Numbered from the stretch's first letter, positions 35,160-44,934 are shown. The stretch: DNA of 64,000 nt from Candidatus Methanimicrococcus odontotermitis (GCA_031286065.1 JAITUZ010000050.1:78783-142782); one strand, 5' to 3'. Made by a program: numbers and translations. Notes: a model not told the origin generated them from the sequence alone.

Positions 35160-37469
35160 ATGTCAGAATCAAACAAAGACGCGGGGAAGAAAACAACGCG
35201 CCGGACAGGAACTTTAGGAACGATCGGCAAGGTGGAAGTCGGAAAAGCCGATAACCGCCGAACGATCGCCGGCCTTGAAAAAACGGCCGGAAAAATAGGC
35301 GCGGACAAATCAAAAATCGTCATTCCCGCAAATGAAAAAAATAAAGCGCAAACTGAAAAGTCCGATGCTCCGAAGAAAAAAACGATCGGTCAATTGGGCG
35401 TCAAAAGCGCAGGCATGAAATTCTCCGAGCCGAAAAATTTTGAATGGAAAACCGACACGCGTTCAAAGCGGGATGACGGCGGTTACGAGCCGGCCGCCAA
35501 ACGAAACGGCGGAAAAGATAAAACGGAGGCAAAAAAAAACGAAATTGACGTAAAAATCTCCGAAAAAAAAGTCAATCATTTTTATGAGAAACGCCAACGA
35601 GAAGCCGTGAAAAATGCCGGCGGCTTTTTACCGATGAGCCTTGACGAGGCGCGCCAAAAAGACTGGGACGAGCTTGACATTATTTTAGTTTCGGGCGACG
35701 CTTATGTTGACCATTCCGGTTTTGGAACGGCAGTTATCGGCCGCGTTCTGGAACACGGCGGCTTTCGTGTCGGCGTCATCGCGCAGCCGGACTGGACAAA
35801 CAAAAACGCTTTTGAAATTCTCGGAAAGCCGCGCCTCTTCTTCTCTGTCAGCGCAGGCAATGCCGATTCCCTTGTCAACAATTATACGCCGCTTTTGTAT
35901 AAACGCGAAAGTGATATGTATTCCCCCGGCGGAGAGCCGGGTCTGCGTCCGGATCGCGCTGTGATTACCTACGCGAATCGTCTGCGTCAAGCCTATCCCG
36001 ACGTGCCGGTCATCGCCGGCGGCATCGAAGCGTCACTTCGACGCTTTGCGGAATTTGATTATTTATCCAATGATGTGCGCCAATCCGTTTTAGCGGACGC
36101 TCCCATCGATATGATTGTTTACGGCATGGGTGAACTCCAAATAAAAGAAATCGCTGCTCGGATGAACGGCGGCGAAAAGATATCAGAAATCAGAAATATC
36201 CCGGGAACCGTTTGGAAAATGCCCGTCCGCGAATGGAAAAATATACAAGGCGGACAGGATTCAGAATATTCAAAAGAACTTGAAGCGGACACGTTTATCG
36301 AACTTCCGGATTTTAATGACGTTTCAAAAAATAAAGAGCAATACGCCCGCGCGTTTAAAATCATTTACGAAAACCAGAACCCCGTTTTCGGCAAAAAGCT
36401 TGTTCAGCCGCATCCCAAAACCGTTATTGTCCAAAACCCGCCGATGCGCGGATTAACGGAAAACGAAATGGATGAAGTGTATGAACTTCCGTATCTCCGT
36501 TTGGAACATCCGTCCTACAAAGAAGGGGTTCCCGGATTGGACGTCGTCAAAAATTCGATTACAAGTCATCGAGGCTGCTTTGGAGCGTGCTCTTTTTGCG
36601 CAATCGCGCAGCATCAGGGACGCGCCGTCAGCAGCAGAAGCGAAGAATCCGTCATACGCGAAGCCGGGAAGATTGCCGCGGCGCCCGATTTCGGCGGGAT
36701 CATTAACGGCATCGGCGGACCGAGCGCCAACATGTACGGCATGACTTGTCCGGCATGGGAGAAAAAGGGAGCCTGCACGCACAAAAACTGTCTGGTTCCG
36801 GCAATCTGCCCGTCACTGAACGCCGGTCACGGACGGCTTTTGAATCTTTTAAAAGCGCTTCGGGAAATGCCGAATATCCGAAAAGTTTTGACCGGATATG
36901 GCGTCCGTTTTGATTTGGCGCTTTCAGATGACGGATATTTGGAAACGCTTTGCCGGTATCATGTCGGCGGCCAGCTGAAAGTGGCTCCCGAGCATTTCTG
37001 CGACACTGTCACGGCGGCGATGAGAAAGCCGAATCGTGAAACATTTGAAAAGTTTGAAAAAAAATTCAAAGATATTAACAAAGAACTCGGGCTGAAACAG
37101 TTTTTAGTCACTTTTCAAATTTCGGGTCATCCCGGCTGCACGCTGAAAAACGCGGTGGAGATGGCGGAATATATCCGTGACAATAACCGCTTCACGGAAC
37201 AAGTTCAAGATTTTACGCCGACACCGATGACAATTTCAACCTGCATGTTCCATACGGGACTGGATCCGCTGACCATGAAAGAAATATATGTGCCGGTCAC
37301 GCGGACGGAGAAAAAAATGCAGCGCGTTTTACTTCAATTCAAAAATCCGAATAATTTTGAAATGATTGAACAGGCCCTGGAGACTGCCGGACGCCGCGAT
37401 TTAATCGGCGGCGGACCGAATTGTTTGATTCCGGAGAGCCGGACGATTTCACGCCGGTTTCGGGACTGA
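35160..37469 (+). CDS. YgiQ-family radical SAM protein
   Basis: 769 residues. The first ~140 are Lys-rich and probably disordered, an extension beyond the usual ~620-residue family. Then comes the YgiQ N-terminal domain (PMSLDEARQKDWDELDIILVSGDAYVDHSGFG), followed by the radical SAM domain with the cluster motif SITSHRGCFGACSFCAIAQHQG (C-x3-C-x2-C, around 460). The C-terminus carries FTPTPMTISTCMFHTGLDP. The function of YgiQ proteins is not established. In frame with the rtcB-MBL neighbours. Confidence 0.9.
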   Translation: MSESNKDAGKKTTRRTGTLGTIGKVEVGKADNRRTIAGLEKTAGKIGADKSKIVIPANEKNKAQTEKSDAPKKKTIGQLGVKSAGMKFSEPKNFEWKTDTRSKRDDGGYEPAAKRNGGKDKTEAKKNEIDVKISEKKVNHFYEKRQREAVKNAGGFLPMSLDEARQKDWDELDIILVSGDAYVDHSGFGTAVIGRVLEHGGFRVGVIAQPDWTNKNAFEILGKPRLFFSVSAGNADSLVNNYTPLLYKRESDMYSPGGEPGLRPDRAVITYANRLRQAYPDVPVIAGGIEASLRRFAEFDYLSNDVRQSVLADAPIDMIVYGMGELQIKEIAARMNGGEKISEIRNIPGTVWKMPVREWKNIQGGQDSEYSKELEADTFIELPDFNDVSKNKEQYARAFKIIYENQNPVFGKKLVQPHPKTVIVQNPPMRGLTENEMDEVYELPYLRLEHPSYKEGVPGLDVVKNSITSHRGCFGACSFCAIAQHQGRAVSSRSEESVIREAGKIAAAPDFGGIINGIGGPSANMYGMTCPAWEKKGACTHKNCLVPAICPSLNAGHGRLLNLLKALREMPNIRKVLTGYGVRFDLALSDDGYLETLCRYHVGGQLKVAPEHFCDTVTAAMRKPNRETFEKFEKKFKDINKELGLKQFLVTFQISGHPGCTLKNAVEMAEYIRDNNRFTEQVQDFTPTPMTISTCMFHTGLDPLTMKEIYVPVTRTEKKMQRVLLQFKNPNNFEMIEQALETAGRRDLIGGGPNCLIPESRTISRRFRD

Positions 37470-37522
37470 AAAGAATTGTTCAGGTGAATTATAAATATCT
37501 TCGAATATATTTTTGATCAAGA

Positions 37523-38371
37523 ATGAAATTAAAATACGAAATCATTATTTTATCGACCCTTGTCGGCGTTCTGTTTATCGCGGCAGAATTGCTGTCAAGA
37601 TTCTTCACCGGCGATCCGACAGGAAACGTTTTTGAGAGTCTGAGCTTCCTGTTTGAGCCGCTGCTGTCCGGAGACGAGCTGTATCAGTATCTGATTATTT
37701 TACTTTTCTGTTTAGCGTTTGGTGTCATACTGGCCCGTTTAATGAGCCATACCCTGAAAGTGAAAGAAGCCGTTGCGCAAATCAGTCTTGAGAAAAATAT
37801 GATTTTGGATTTCACTCCGGAAATCATCATTTACATGACCAATGAATATATAATCGAGTGGGTAAGCCGGTCCATATTTACGGAAACGGGACTGGGTGAA
37901 TCTGAGATTATCGGAAAATCTATGATGAACTTGATTAAAAAATTCTTTTCGGAAGAAGCCGTAAACAAAATATTAATTGATCATCTTGAAACCGACAGAT
38001 TTGATTTCGAAGTCAAAAGTTTGAAAGGCAAGTATTGGAGAATCAATTCAAATGTTGCCAGAAATAAAGCGGGCGACATCGTCGGCCATGTTTTGCTGGC
38101 AATTGATATTACCGAAAACAAACAAAATGAAGAAATCAAACAAACTTATTACAAACACTTGGAATCAAACATAGAACAGTTCGCGACCGCCATTGACAAT
38201 ATCCGTAACCCGCTCTCAAGCATTGTTCTGCTGGCCGAAATATCAGATGACCAAAAAACAGCACAGAAAATAGTGACTCAATGCGGCAGCATTGAAGAGA
38301 GGATTGCCGTTTTGGACGAAAACTGGAAAAACACGGAAGAAATCCGCAATTTCTTAAAGAAATATGAATAA
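37523..38371 (+). CDS. Membrane PAS-domain sensor lacking a kinase domain
   Basis: 282 residues. Two membrane helices (about 7-29 and 50-73) bracket a short outer loop. A PAS domain (about 90-205) ends in VLLAIDITENKQNEE, as in sensor kinases. The following ~75 residues look like a dimerisation helix pair, with NIRNPLSSIVLLAE matching the H-box region of methanogen kinases. The phospho-accepting His is absent (AIDNIRNPL, where HDIRNPL is usual), and there is no ATPase domain before the TAA. It is either a dedicated sensor without phosphotransfer or a truncated kinase. Confidence 0.75.
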   Translation: MKLKYEIIILSTLVGVLFIAAELLSRFFTGDPTGNVFESLSFLFEPLLSGDELYQYLIILLFCLAFGVILARLMSHTLKVKEAVAQISLEKNMILDFTPEIIIYMTNEYIIEWVSRSIFTETGLGESEIIGKSMMNLIKKFFSEEAVNKILIDHLETDRFDFEVKSLKGKYWRINSNVARNKAGDIVGHVLLAIDITENKQNEEIKQTYYKHLESNIEQFATAIDNIRNPLSSIVLLAEISDDQKTAQKIVTQCGSIEERIAVLDENWKNTEEIRNFLKKYE

Positions 38372-38401
38372 AGCGGAAAAAAACCATGCCACCGATAATA
38401 T

Positions 38402-39505
38402 TTATCGGCTTTTCTTTTCATTCGCCATGCTTATCAATTCAACCAAATCGATGACGGGAATATCATCGCCGGCGTCTCTTAAATTCCGAAGGCAGAGCGG
38501 ACAAGTGGTAACGATATAATCGACGCCTTTGGGGACGTCTTCCAATCTTCTTTTGGCCATTGCCAAAGACAAATCGCCGTAGCCTGAACGTACACCGCCG
38601 CCGCCGCCGCAGCATCTGGATTTTTCACGTGCCGCGGCCATTTCAATCAGATTGTTCCGGCCGACGATTTCATAAATCAGCGCGCGGGGCTCATCAAAAA
38701 TATTGTTGTGGCGGCCGGAGTGGCAAGGATCATGATAAGTGATTTTCAGGTCCAATTTGCCGAGACCCGCTTTTTTCAAGCCGTCCAAATGCGCGGCCAA
38801 GTATTCAGAAACGGTCACGACGCTGACGCCGTCTGACTCATAATTGTTTTTCAGCGTGTTGTAGCAGCCGGCGCAGCCCGCAATGATTGTATCCGCGCCG
38901 CTTTTTTTGATTTGATCGATATTATGATTCTTCAAAGCGGTGGCTTCTTTGACAAAACCGAGACGCAGAAGCGGAGAAGCGCAGCATTTTTCATCTGATA
39001 AAAGCCCGACGCCCATTTTATTGAGGATTTTGTAAGTATTGACAGCGGTTTCAGGATAGCGGTAAGTGTCCAAACATCCGACAAAGTAAACAGCTTTCGG
39101 GTTTTTCGGAGGAATAAGCCCTGTTCCCTCAAGCCAGCCGAGGCGCGGTCCCGCATCCGCGAGCGTGTTCGAATATTGAAGAACCGTGTCGCGGATTTTC
39201 ATCTGCGTCGGCGTCATTTTTCCTTCAGTGGCGAGTCCGCTGCGCGCCCCTTCAACCAAATCGGGCGGGTGAACGCCTGCGGGACAGGCAGCAGTGCAGC
39301 AGCCGCATGTTGTGCACGTGTTTATACTGTCAAAAACCGAAACGTCATCCAATTTCCCTTCAAAAACGTCGCGGATGATTAAAATACGGCCGCGCGTGTT
39401 TTTGGATTCGCGGCCCGTTTGCTCAAACGTCGGACAGACAGAGCGGCAGTTGCCGCAATTGACGCAGCGATATAAATCCCGCTGATCCACCTGATTCAAA
39501 GACAT
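38402..39505 (-). CDS. Fe-S oxidoreductase subunit (GlcF/D-lactate dehydrogenase type)
   Basis: 367 residues from ATG 39505. Two [4Fe-4S] ferredoxin motifs near the N-terminus (CVNCGNCRSVCP and CTTCGCCTAACP) are followed by two CCG domains (CCASPLLRLG...AGCAGCYNTLK and SRCCGGGGGVRSG...TTCPLCLRNL), as in GlcF, LutA-like and HdrB-like proteins. The gene starts 23 nt after the stop of the FAD-linked oxidase gene. Together they form a probable two-subunit 2-hydroxy-acid (lactate or glycolate) dehydrogenase passing electrons to an unidentified carrier. CCG domains also occur in heterodisulfide reductase, but the partner argues against that here. Confidence 0.88.
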   Translation of the reverse strand: MSLNQVDQRDLYRCVNCGNCRSVCPTFEQTGRESKNTRGRILIIRDVFEGKLDDVSVFDSINTCTTCGCCTAACPAGVHPPDLVEGARSGLATEGKMTPTQMKIRDTVLQYSNTLADAGPRLGWLEGTGLIPPKNPKAVYFVGCLDTYRYPETAVNTYKILNKMGVGLLSDEKCCASPLLRLGFVKEATALKNHNIDQIKKSGADTIIAGCAGCYNTLKNNYESDGVSVVTVSEYLAAHLDGLKKAGLGKLDLKITYHDPCHSGRHNNIFDEPRALIYEIVGRNNLIEMAAAREKSRCCGGGGGVRSGYGDLSLAMAKRRLEDVPKGVDYIVTTCPLCLRNLRDAGDDIPVIDLVELISMANEKKSR

Positions 39506-39528
39506 ATTATTGATTTCCCTTGTTGTTT

Positions 39529-40905
39529 TTATGAAAGACCTAATTTTCCGGGGTTGAGAATTCCATTCGGGTCCAATGTTTTTTTGATCGCTTTCATCAC
39601 AGTGAATGCCGGACCGCATTGCATTTCCATGTACGCGCCGCGCGCCGCGCCGATTCCGTGTTCGGTGCTGACCGTTCCGCCGAGACTGATGGCGGCCAAA
39701 TGCAATTTATCGGCGGCGGTGTCCAGTTTTTTCCATTCGTTTTCATCTAAAACGTCAATGAACAAACCGACATGAATCGTTCCGTCTCCGGCGTGCCCGT
39801 AAATCATCGGCGTTATGCCGACTTCATTCGTAATTTCATAAACTTTCGCGATCAATGCCGGCAATTTCTGAATCGGGACACCCAAATCTTCACCGACGTA
39901 AATACGCGTTTTTGTCGGGTCGAGCTTTGAAACGGCGGCGCCGAGAAGCCGCCGGGCATCCCAGATTTCTTTCATTTGAACCGGGTCATTTGTAATCAAA
40001 ATACTGCTTGAAATTTCTTCGCAGGCTTTTGCCAATAATTCTGCCGACTCGTCGACCGCGTTTTCGCTGCTGCCGTCAACTTCGAACAAAACGACATCTC
40101 CGTCTCGCGGGAAAATAACATCCGGATCCAGTTTGGTTAAAACCGTGACGGACGTTTTATCTAATATTTCACAAGCGGACGGCGTGACGCCTGCCGCAAA
40201 AACGCGGGAGACGGACAAACCGGCATTTTCGGGAGACGGAAAAGAGATCATGATTAATTTTCGGAACTTCGGGAGGGGCGCGATTTTCAAAACCGCTTTT
40301 GTAATGATGCCCAGCGTTCCTTCCGATCCGACATAAAGGCGAGATAAATCATATCCGGCGGATGTTTTTAAGCAATTGGAACCTGTCCGGATAACAGTGC
40401 CGTCGGCGAGAACGACTTCTAAATCCAAAACATAATTTTTGGTCGTGCCGTATTTAACGCAGCGCATACCGCTCGCGTTATTCGCGATCTGGCCGCCGAT
40501 GGTGCAGGTGGCTGCGCTTCCCGGGTCCGGCGGAAAAAAGAAACCGTACGGTTTGAGCGCGTCGTTGAGTTTGTCGGCGACAAGACCCGGTTCTACCGTT
40601 ACTTGAATGTTATTGATATCGATGTTCAGAATTTGATTCATGCGCGACATGTCTAAAAGAATGCCGCCTTTGACCGGAACGGCGGCGCCGGCGAGTCCCG
40701 TTCCTGCGCCGCGGGCTGTCACGGGAATCAAATGCGTGTCGGCATAAGCTAAAATTTGAGAGACTTCGGCAGTTGTTTGGGGGAAAACGACGAAGTCGGG
40801 TTTTCCTTTAACTTGGGAGCCGTCGGCCGCGTAACAGCACAGCTCGGCAGGCGCGGCCGTCGCGCGGCCGTCGCAAATGTTTTTGAGTTTTTCGTAATGA
40901 GCCAT
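39529..40905 (-). CDS. FAD-linked oxidase (GlcD/D-lactate dehydrogenase type)
   Basis: 458 residues from ATG 40905. The FAD-binding PCMH domain runs from about 35 to 215: PDFVVFPQTTAEVSQILAYA, ARGAGTGLAGAAVP, and GQIANNASGMRCVKYG. The C-terminal cap ends in the family motif YGHAGDGTIHVGLF...TVSTEHGIGAARGAYM. Oxidises a 2-hydroxy acid, probably D-lactate or glycolate, with the downstream Fe-S protein accepting electrons. The longer frame upstream (to 40968) adds AT-rich residues and is not family-like. Confidence 0.92.
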   Translation of the reverse strand: MAHYEKLKNICDGRATAAPAELCCYAADGSQVKGKPDFVVFPQTTAEVSQILAYADTHLIPVTARGAGTGLAGAAVPVKGGILLDMSRMNQILNIDINNIQVTVEPGLVADKLNDALKPYGFFFPPDPGSAATCTIGGQIANNASGMRCVKYGTTKNYVLDLEVVLADGTVIRTGSNCLKTSAGYDLSRLYVGSEGTLGIITKAVLKIAPLPKFRKLIMISFPSPENAGLSVSRVFAAGVTPSACEILDKTSVTVLTKLDPDVIFPRDGDVVLFEVDGSSENAVDESAELLAKACEEISSSILITNDPVQMKEIWDARRLLGAAVSKLDPTKTRIYVGEDLGVPIQKLPALIAKVYEITNEVGITPMIYGHAGDGTIHVGLFIDVLDENEWKKLDTAADKLHLAAISLGGTVSTEHGIGAARGAYMEMQCGPAFTVMKAIKKTLDPNGILNPGKLGLS

Positions 40906-41107
40906 AAATACCGACCGTTTGAGCGAAATAAGAATAAAACGGAAATAAAAAACGCACGCGAAATACAATTTTACAGTTCTGCCCGCATTTTCACGCTGAT
41001 TCCTTATATATATTTTATTGTGAAACTTTCAGAGAAGAATCAAACTCGGAATCATAAAATGCCGAAAAGTAAAAGACGAATAAAAGGTGAATAAAAATGA
41101 AGAGATG

Positions 41108-41128
41108 GAATCATTTCGGAAATGATTC
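41108..41128 (-). terminator. Hairpin after the ferritin-like gene
   Basis: GAATCATTTC and GAAATGATTC form a 10-bp perfect dyad around a single G, three bases past the stop of the minus-strand ferritin-like gene. T-richness downstream is modest, so the terminator role is likely but not certain. Confidence 0.5.
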
Positions 41129-41130
41129 AA

Positions 41131-41514
41131 TTATTTCTTTGCCGAAGGCTTAGCAATCGGTTTTTCCGCTGCCGCTTTCGCCGCGGTTTTAACCGCCGTT
41201 TTGGCGGCGGGCTTTTTCATTTTGCCGATTTCTTCTTCGACTTCTTCAGCACCTTTTTTATAGAATTCTTCTTCATCGGGCTGAAGCTCTTTCAGCAGCC
41301 GAAGGAATTCCCCCGCATGGACTTTTTCTTCATCGGCAATGTCGAGCAGCACTTCTTTTGCAAGTTCGTTGTCGGTTGATTCTGCGAGCTGTTCATAGAG
41401 CTGAATCGCTTCATATTCGGCGGAGACCATAAAACGGATGGCTCGGACAAGTTCTTCATGCGTCAGCTTACGGCCGTTTTTCAGGCCGGCGAAAGGATTT
41501 CCAAATTCAGGCAT
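41131..41514 (-). CDS. Ferritin-like (encapsulated-ferritin/rubrerythrin-type) protein
   Basis: 127 residues. Residues 15-95 form a two-helix ferritin half-domain with the metal-binding pattern E33 (SAEYEA) and E63-x-x-H66 (DEEKVHAGEF). This matches the E32/E62/H65 pattern of encapsulated ferritin (EncFtn), which assembles as a decamer to oxidise iron. The C-terminus is a 30-residue Lys/Ala/Pro tail (KKPAAKTAVKTAAKAAAEK). No encapsulin shell gene is in the window, and I see no clear encapsulin-targeting peptide. Likely role: iron oxidation or oxidative-stress defence. Confidence 0.8.
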   Translation of the reverse strand: MPEFGNPFAGLKNGRKLTHEELVRAIRFMVSAEYEAIQLYEQLAESTDNELAKEVLLDIADEEKVHAGEFLRLLKELQPDEEEFYKKGAEEVEEEIGKMKKPAAKTAVKTAAKAAAEKPIAKPSAKK

Positions 41515-41612
41515 AAATATAAAACTTGAATGATAGTATAAATAATTTAGTCAAATCTGAAAAATAGAAAGCAATGAGAGTTTTTTTATTCAATGACGGG
41601 ATTTAAAAGTCC

Positions 41613-43577
41613 ATGACGAAATTCTTTGAAATCGATGATCGGGACGGACCTGCCCGTATCGGAAAACTTTATATTTCAAATTTGACCGCTGAAAAAACGG
41701 CGGCTTCTTTTGTTCAAACGCCTTATTTGATAAATTCATCAAAACTTGCCGCCGGAGAACTGCCGGTAAAAAATCTCGGAACGTTTTGGCAAACCGAACA
41801 AGACGATGAAAAATTTTCAAAAGTCGAGGATGACATTTCAAAAACGCCCGAATCAGCGCTTCTGATTTTTCCGGGCGGCAGATATACGCTGACGTATCCG
41901 GAAGCGGCGCATGAAAAAAGAGAGCGGAAAATTTATGAAAAAATCAGCGGCATGGAAATCATCGGCAAACGCCCGACAGCTGCCGCGGTCCGCCCGATAA
42001 AAGATTCAAAAGAAATACAAGGCGCGGATGTCTATATCATGGAAAGCGCCGGCACTTTTGATGATGATTCCGCCGGATTTTTTGAGGCGTTCCTGACCGT
42101 TAAAGAAAGATTGCCGGCGGACGCGGCGCTTTGGCTTCCGAATCTCGCAGCACCTGAAAATGCGGCGATGCTGATTTATTTGGGCGCAGATATTTTGGAC
42201 ACGACCCGTGCGGAGATTGCCGGCTTTTCGGATAAATATATGACAAGCGCCGGAACGTTTTTCCTGGAAGATATGACGGAACTGCCGTGCCGGTGCCGCG
42301 CATGCGCCGGAAAAACAGCGAAAGACTTGAGAGAAATGCCGGCAGCTGAAAGGTACGCTTTGCTGTCGGAACACAACATAAACGCGCTTGAATCTGAAAT
42401 GTCATTGGTTCGGGAAAAAATCAGACGCGGTTCCATCCGCGAATATGTTGAAGGACAATGCCGTGTCCGCACTTGGCTGACCGGATTGCTGCGTCTTTTT
42501 GATCGAAGCCCGCTCGCGGAAATGACCGCGCCGGTGTTTCGAAGAGAAACGCTGTACGCGACAACGTCCGAGTCGCAAAACCGCGCCGAAATCAGGCGGT
42601 TCGCGGAACGGATCATGGAAAATTATGAGGCGTCGGGAAAAGAAATTTTGGTTATTTTCCCGTGCTCGTCTAAAAAACCGTATTCGATTTCCGTGTCGCA
42701 TCAAAAATTTATTCAAGCCGTAGAACGCAATCGGAAATACATCAATGAATTGATTCTCACATCTCCGATGGGAATTGTTCCGCGCGAACTGGAACTGACT
42801 TATCCTGCCGCCCACTATGACACGGCTGTGACCGGACATTGGGACTTGGAAGAGCGCGCTTGGGTCGGCGGCTTGCTGGAAGCGTATTTGGTGAAAAATA
42901 AAAACCTTTATAAGCATATTATCGCCCACGTTGAAGGCCCGTACCGCGAAATTTGCGAAACGGTCGCCGCCAAACTCGGAATTTCAATGATTTATACGGC
43001 TGAAAAAAGCCCCGCGTCTCAAACCGGCTTGAAAAATCTGAGAGCCGCCGTTGATAAAATTGTTGAAGACGCGACGCCTGAAAAAGAATCCGAAACGCAC
43101 AAACCGCGTCCGACTCTTTTGAAAAGAGGCGGAACGGAAGAGAAAACAGACCAAGTCAAAGCCATCGCGAGATATCAGCTCGGGCCGCTTGCCGACGCTT
43201 TGTTTACGGAAGAAACGACGGTAAAAGGGAATTTTCCGAAATATATGCTTATGGACGGGAAAACGCAATTGGCCGTATTGGTTCCTCAATTCGGGCAGCT
43301 GGCGTTTTCCATTGAGGCCGCCCGAAAACTGATCCGCTCCGAAAAATACGCCGGCCAGTATACCGTAAAAATAGATAATTTCTTGCCCAAAGGATCTTTG
43401 CTCGCTCCGGGAATTATTGAAGCGGATCCGGCCATTCGTTCGGGAGACGATGTCATCATTCTCGGCGAGAATGTCATCGGCGTCGGCAAAGCGAAAATGT
43501 CAGGAATTGAAATGAATTCATCATCAAAAGGCGTTGCGGTTTTGCCGAGACATACAAAATACAAGGACGAATTATAA
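41613..43577 (+). CDS. arcS: Archaeosine synthase alpha subunit
   Basis: Acts on preQ0 at position 15 of archaeal tRNA, adding lysine to preQ0 before conversion to archaeosine by a radical SAM partner. 654 residues, full length. The N-terminal part is TGT-like; a zinc site near 225 is CRCRACAGK. The ArcS-specific core PCSSKKPYSISVSHQKF lies near 350, followed by TSPMGIVPRELELTYPAAHYD. The last ~80 residues form a PUA RNA-binding domain (KGSLLAPGIIEADPAIRSGDDVIIL). Start ATG 41613. Confidence 0.93.
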   Translation: MTKFFEIDDRDGPARIGKLYISNLTAEKTAASFVQTPYLINSSKLAAGELPVKNLGTFWQTEQDDEKFSKVEDDISKTPESALLIFPGGRYTLTYPEAAHEKRERKIYEKISGMEIIGKRPTAAAVRPIKDSKEIQGADVYIMESAGTFDDDSAGFFEAFLTVKERLPADAALWLPNLAAPENAAMLIYLGADILDTTRAEIAGFSDKYMTSAGTFFLEDMTELPCRCRACAGKTAKDLREMPAAERYALLSEHNINALESEMSLVREKIRRGSIREYVEGQCRVRTWLTGLLRLFDRSPLAEMTAPVFRRETLYATTSESQNRAEIRRFAERIMENYEASGKEILVIFPCSSKKPYSISVSHQKFIQAVERNRKYINELILTSPMGIVPRELELTYPAAHYDTAVTGHWDLEERAWVGGLLEAYLVKNKNLYKHIIAHVEGPYREICETVAAKLGISMIYTAEKSPASQTGLKNLRAAVDKIVEDATPEKESETHKPRPTLLKRGGTEEKTDQVKAIARYQLGPLADALFTEETTVKGNFPKYMLMDGKTQLAVLVPQFGQLAFSIEAARKLIRSEKYAGQYTVKIDNFLPKGSLLAPGIIEADPAIRSGDDVIILGENVIGVGKAKMSGIEMNSSSKGVAVLPRHTKYKDEL

Positions 43578-44101
43578 AACATTGAAAGAGAAATTATAAA
43601 GATACAGAACATCGAAAAAGAGAAATATCTGCATCTAAAACGGATTATAAAAGCCTTGAATAAAACCGCGTTTCTGAAAAGATTCGGCGGTTTATTGTAA
43701 ACCTTCTATTTGTAATCGTATTGTTAACTTTACCAAAAGGTTAATAAGAAAAATAAGGTTTAGTGATTTATCATTAATATTAGATACCGAAAAATTTTGG
43801 AAGTATCTGAAAATAATTGCAGAAATGCAATCAAGAGAGGGAAAACGGAAACGATGCGTACAAGGATTTCGGATTGAGCTTGACCGGGAACGAACCGTTT
43901 AAAGTCTCGGATTCTTATTTTCCTTTAATGTAAATCAAACTCTCGCCGTTTGCTTATTTTTGCATTTAATCAATAATTAATTTATGTCATTTACATAATT
44001 TATCCGGAAATGATCGACTTGACCCGAGTCATCGATTTTTTCGTGAAATCCCATCTTAAACCAAAATCTGCCTGTCTTAATCACTTTAGAGGGTTACTAC
44101 T
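43578..44101. other. Intergenic region upstream of the por operon
   Basis: About 520 nt without a gene between arcS and porG, long for this window and likely to hold the por promoter and a long leader. A small imperfect dyad TTAACTTT (43724-43731)/AAAGGTTAA (43736-43744) is present. I could not fix a single TATA box. Confidence 0.4.
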
Positions 44102-44656
44102 ATGAAAGAAATCAGAATTCACGGACGCGGCGGACAAGGATCCGTCACAGCTGCCGAACTTCTTTCCATTGCCGCCTTTACCGACGGCAAATTCAGCCAA
44201 GCTTTTCCGGCTTTCGGCGTGGAAAGACGCGGCGCGCCGGTTCAGGCCTTCGTGCGCCTTGATGACGCTCCGATTCGTATCAGAAGTCAAATTTATGAAC
44301 CGGACTACGTTATTGTTCAGGACCCGACGCTTCTTGATGTCGTCAACGTTACCGGCGGCCTTAAAGAAACGGGCGCGTTAATCATTAATACGAAAGAATC
44401 GCCCGAAGCTTTCAAAAATCTGAATACGAAAGCGAAAATCATGACCGTCGACGCCACTAAAATCGCGATGGATGTCATCGGCGTCCCGATTGTAAATACG
44501 ATTCTGCTCGGCGCGTTTTCCGCGGCGACCGGCGAAGTTAATGTCGAATCCATTCAAGAAGCCGTGAAAGAAAGATTTGCCGGAAAAGTCGGCGAAAAGA
44601 ATGCGGAAGCCATCCGCATCGCGTACGAATTCGTTCAAAAGGAGATGGAGCAATGA
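44102..44656 (+). CDS. porG: Pyruvate:ferredoxin oxidoreductase gamma subunit
   Basis: First gene of porGDAB, encoding the enzyme that interconverts pyruvate and acetyl-CoA + CO2 with ferredoxin. In methanogens it runs mainly toward pyruvate for biosynthesis. 184 residues; the Rossmann-like start [22 protein letters not shown] and [18 protein letters not shown] are diagnostic of gamma subunits. The stop overlaps the porD start (ATGA). GAGGGTTACTACT precedes the ATG. Confidence 0.95.
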   Translation: MKEIRIHGRGGQGSVTAAELLSIAAFTDGKFSQAFPAFGVERRGAPVQAFVRLDDAPIRIRSQIYEPDYVIVQDPTLLDVVNVTGGLKETGALIINTKESPEAFKNLNTKAKIMTVDATKIAMDVIGVPIVNTILLGAFSAATGEVNVESIQEAVKERFAGKVGEKNAEAIRIAYEFVQKEMEQ

Positions 44657-44934
44657 AAATAACAATCGGCGCCGTCTGTGAATCGGGAACGGCTATGGAA
44701 AACAAAACCGGCGGCTGGAGAACATTCATGCCGGTCTTTGATTACGGCAAATGCATCCGTTGCGCGATTTGCGAAGTCGCTTGTCCGGACATGTGCATTT
44801 ATCCGGATACGACAACGGCAAACGACAAAGGAAAATGTCTGTATAAAGCCAATTATGATTATTGTAAAGGATGCGGTATTTGCGCTAACGAATGCCCGAA
44901 AGATGTAATTACAATGACGCTGGAGGAAAAATAA
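44653..44934 (+). CDS. porD: Pyruvate:ferredoxin oxidoreductase delta subunit (2[4Fe-4S])
   Basis: 93 residues. Two classical cluster motifs, [12 protein letters not shown] and [12 protein letters not shown], make it the electron-carrying delta subunit between the TPP site and external ferredoxin. It overlaps porG by four nt and porA by one. GGAGATGG at the end of porG serves as ribosome site. Confidence 0.95.
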   Translation: MKITIGAVCESGTAMENKTGGWRTFMPVFDYGKCIRCAICEVACPDMCIYPDTTTANDKGKCLYKANYDYCKGCGICANECPKDVITMTLEEK

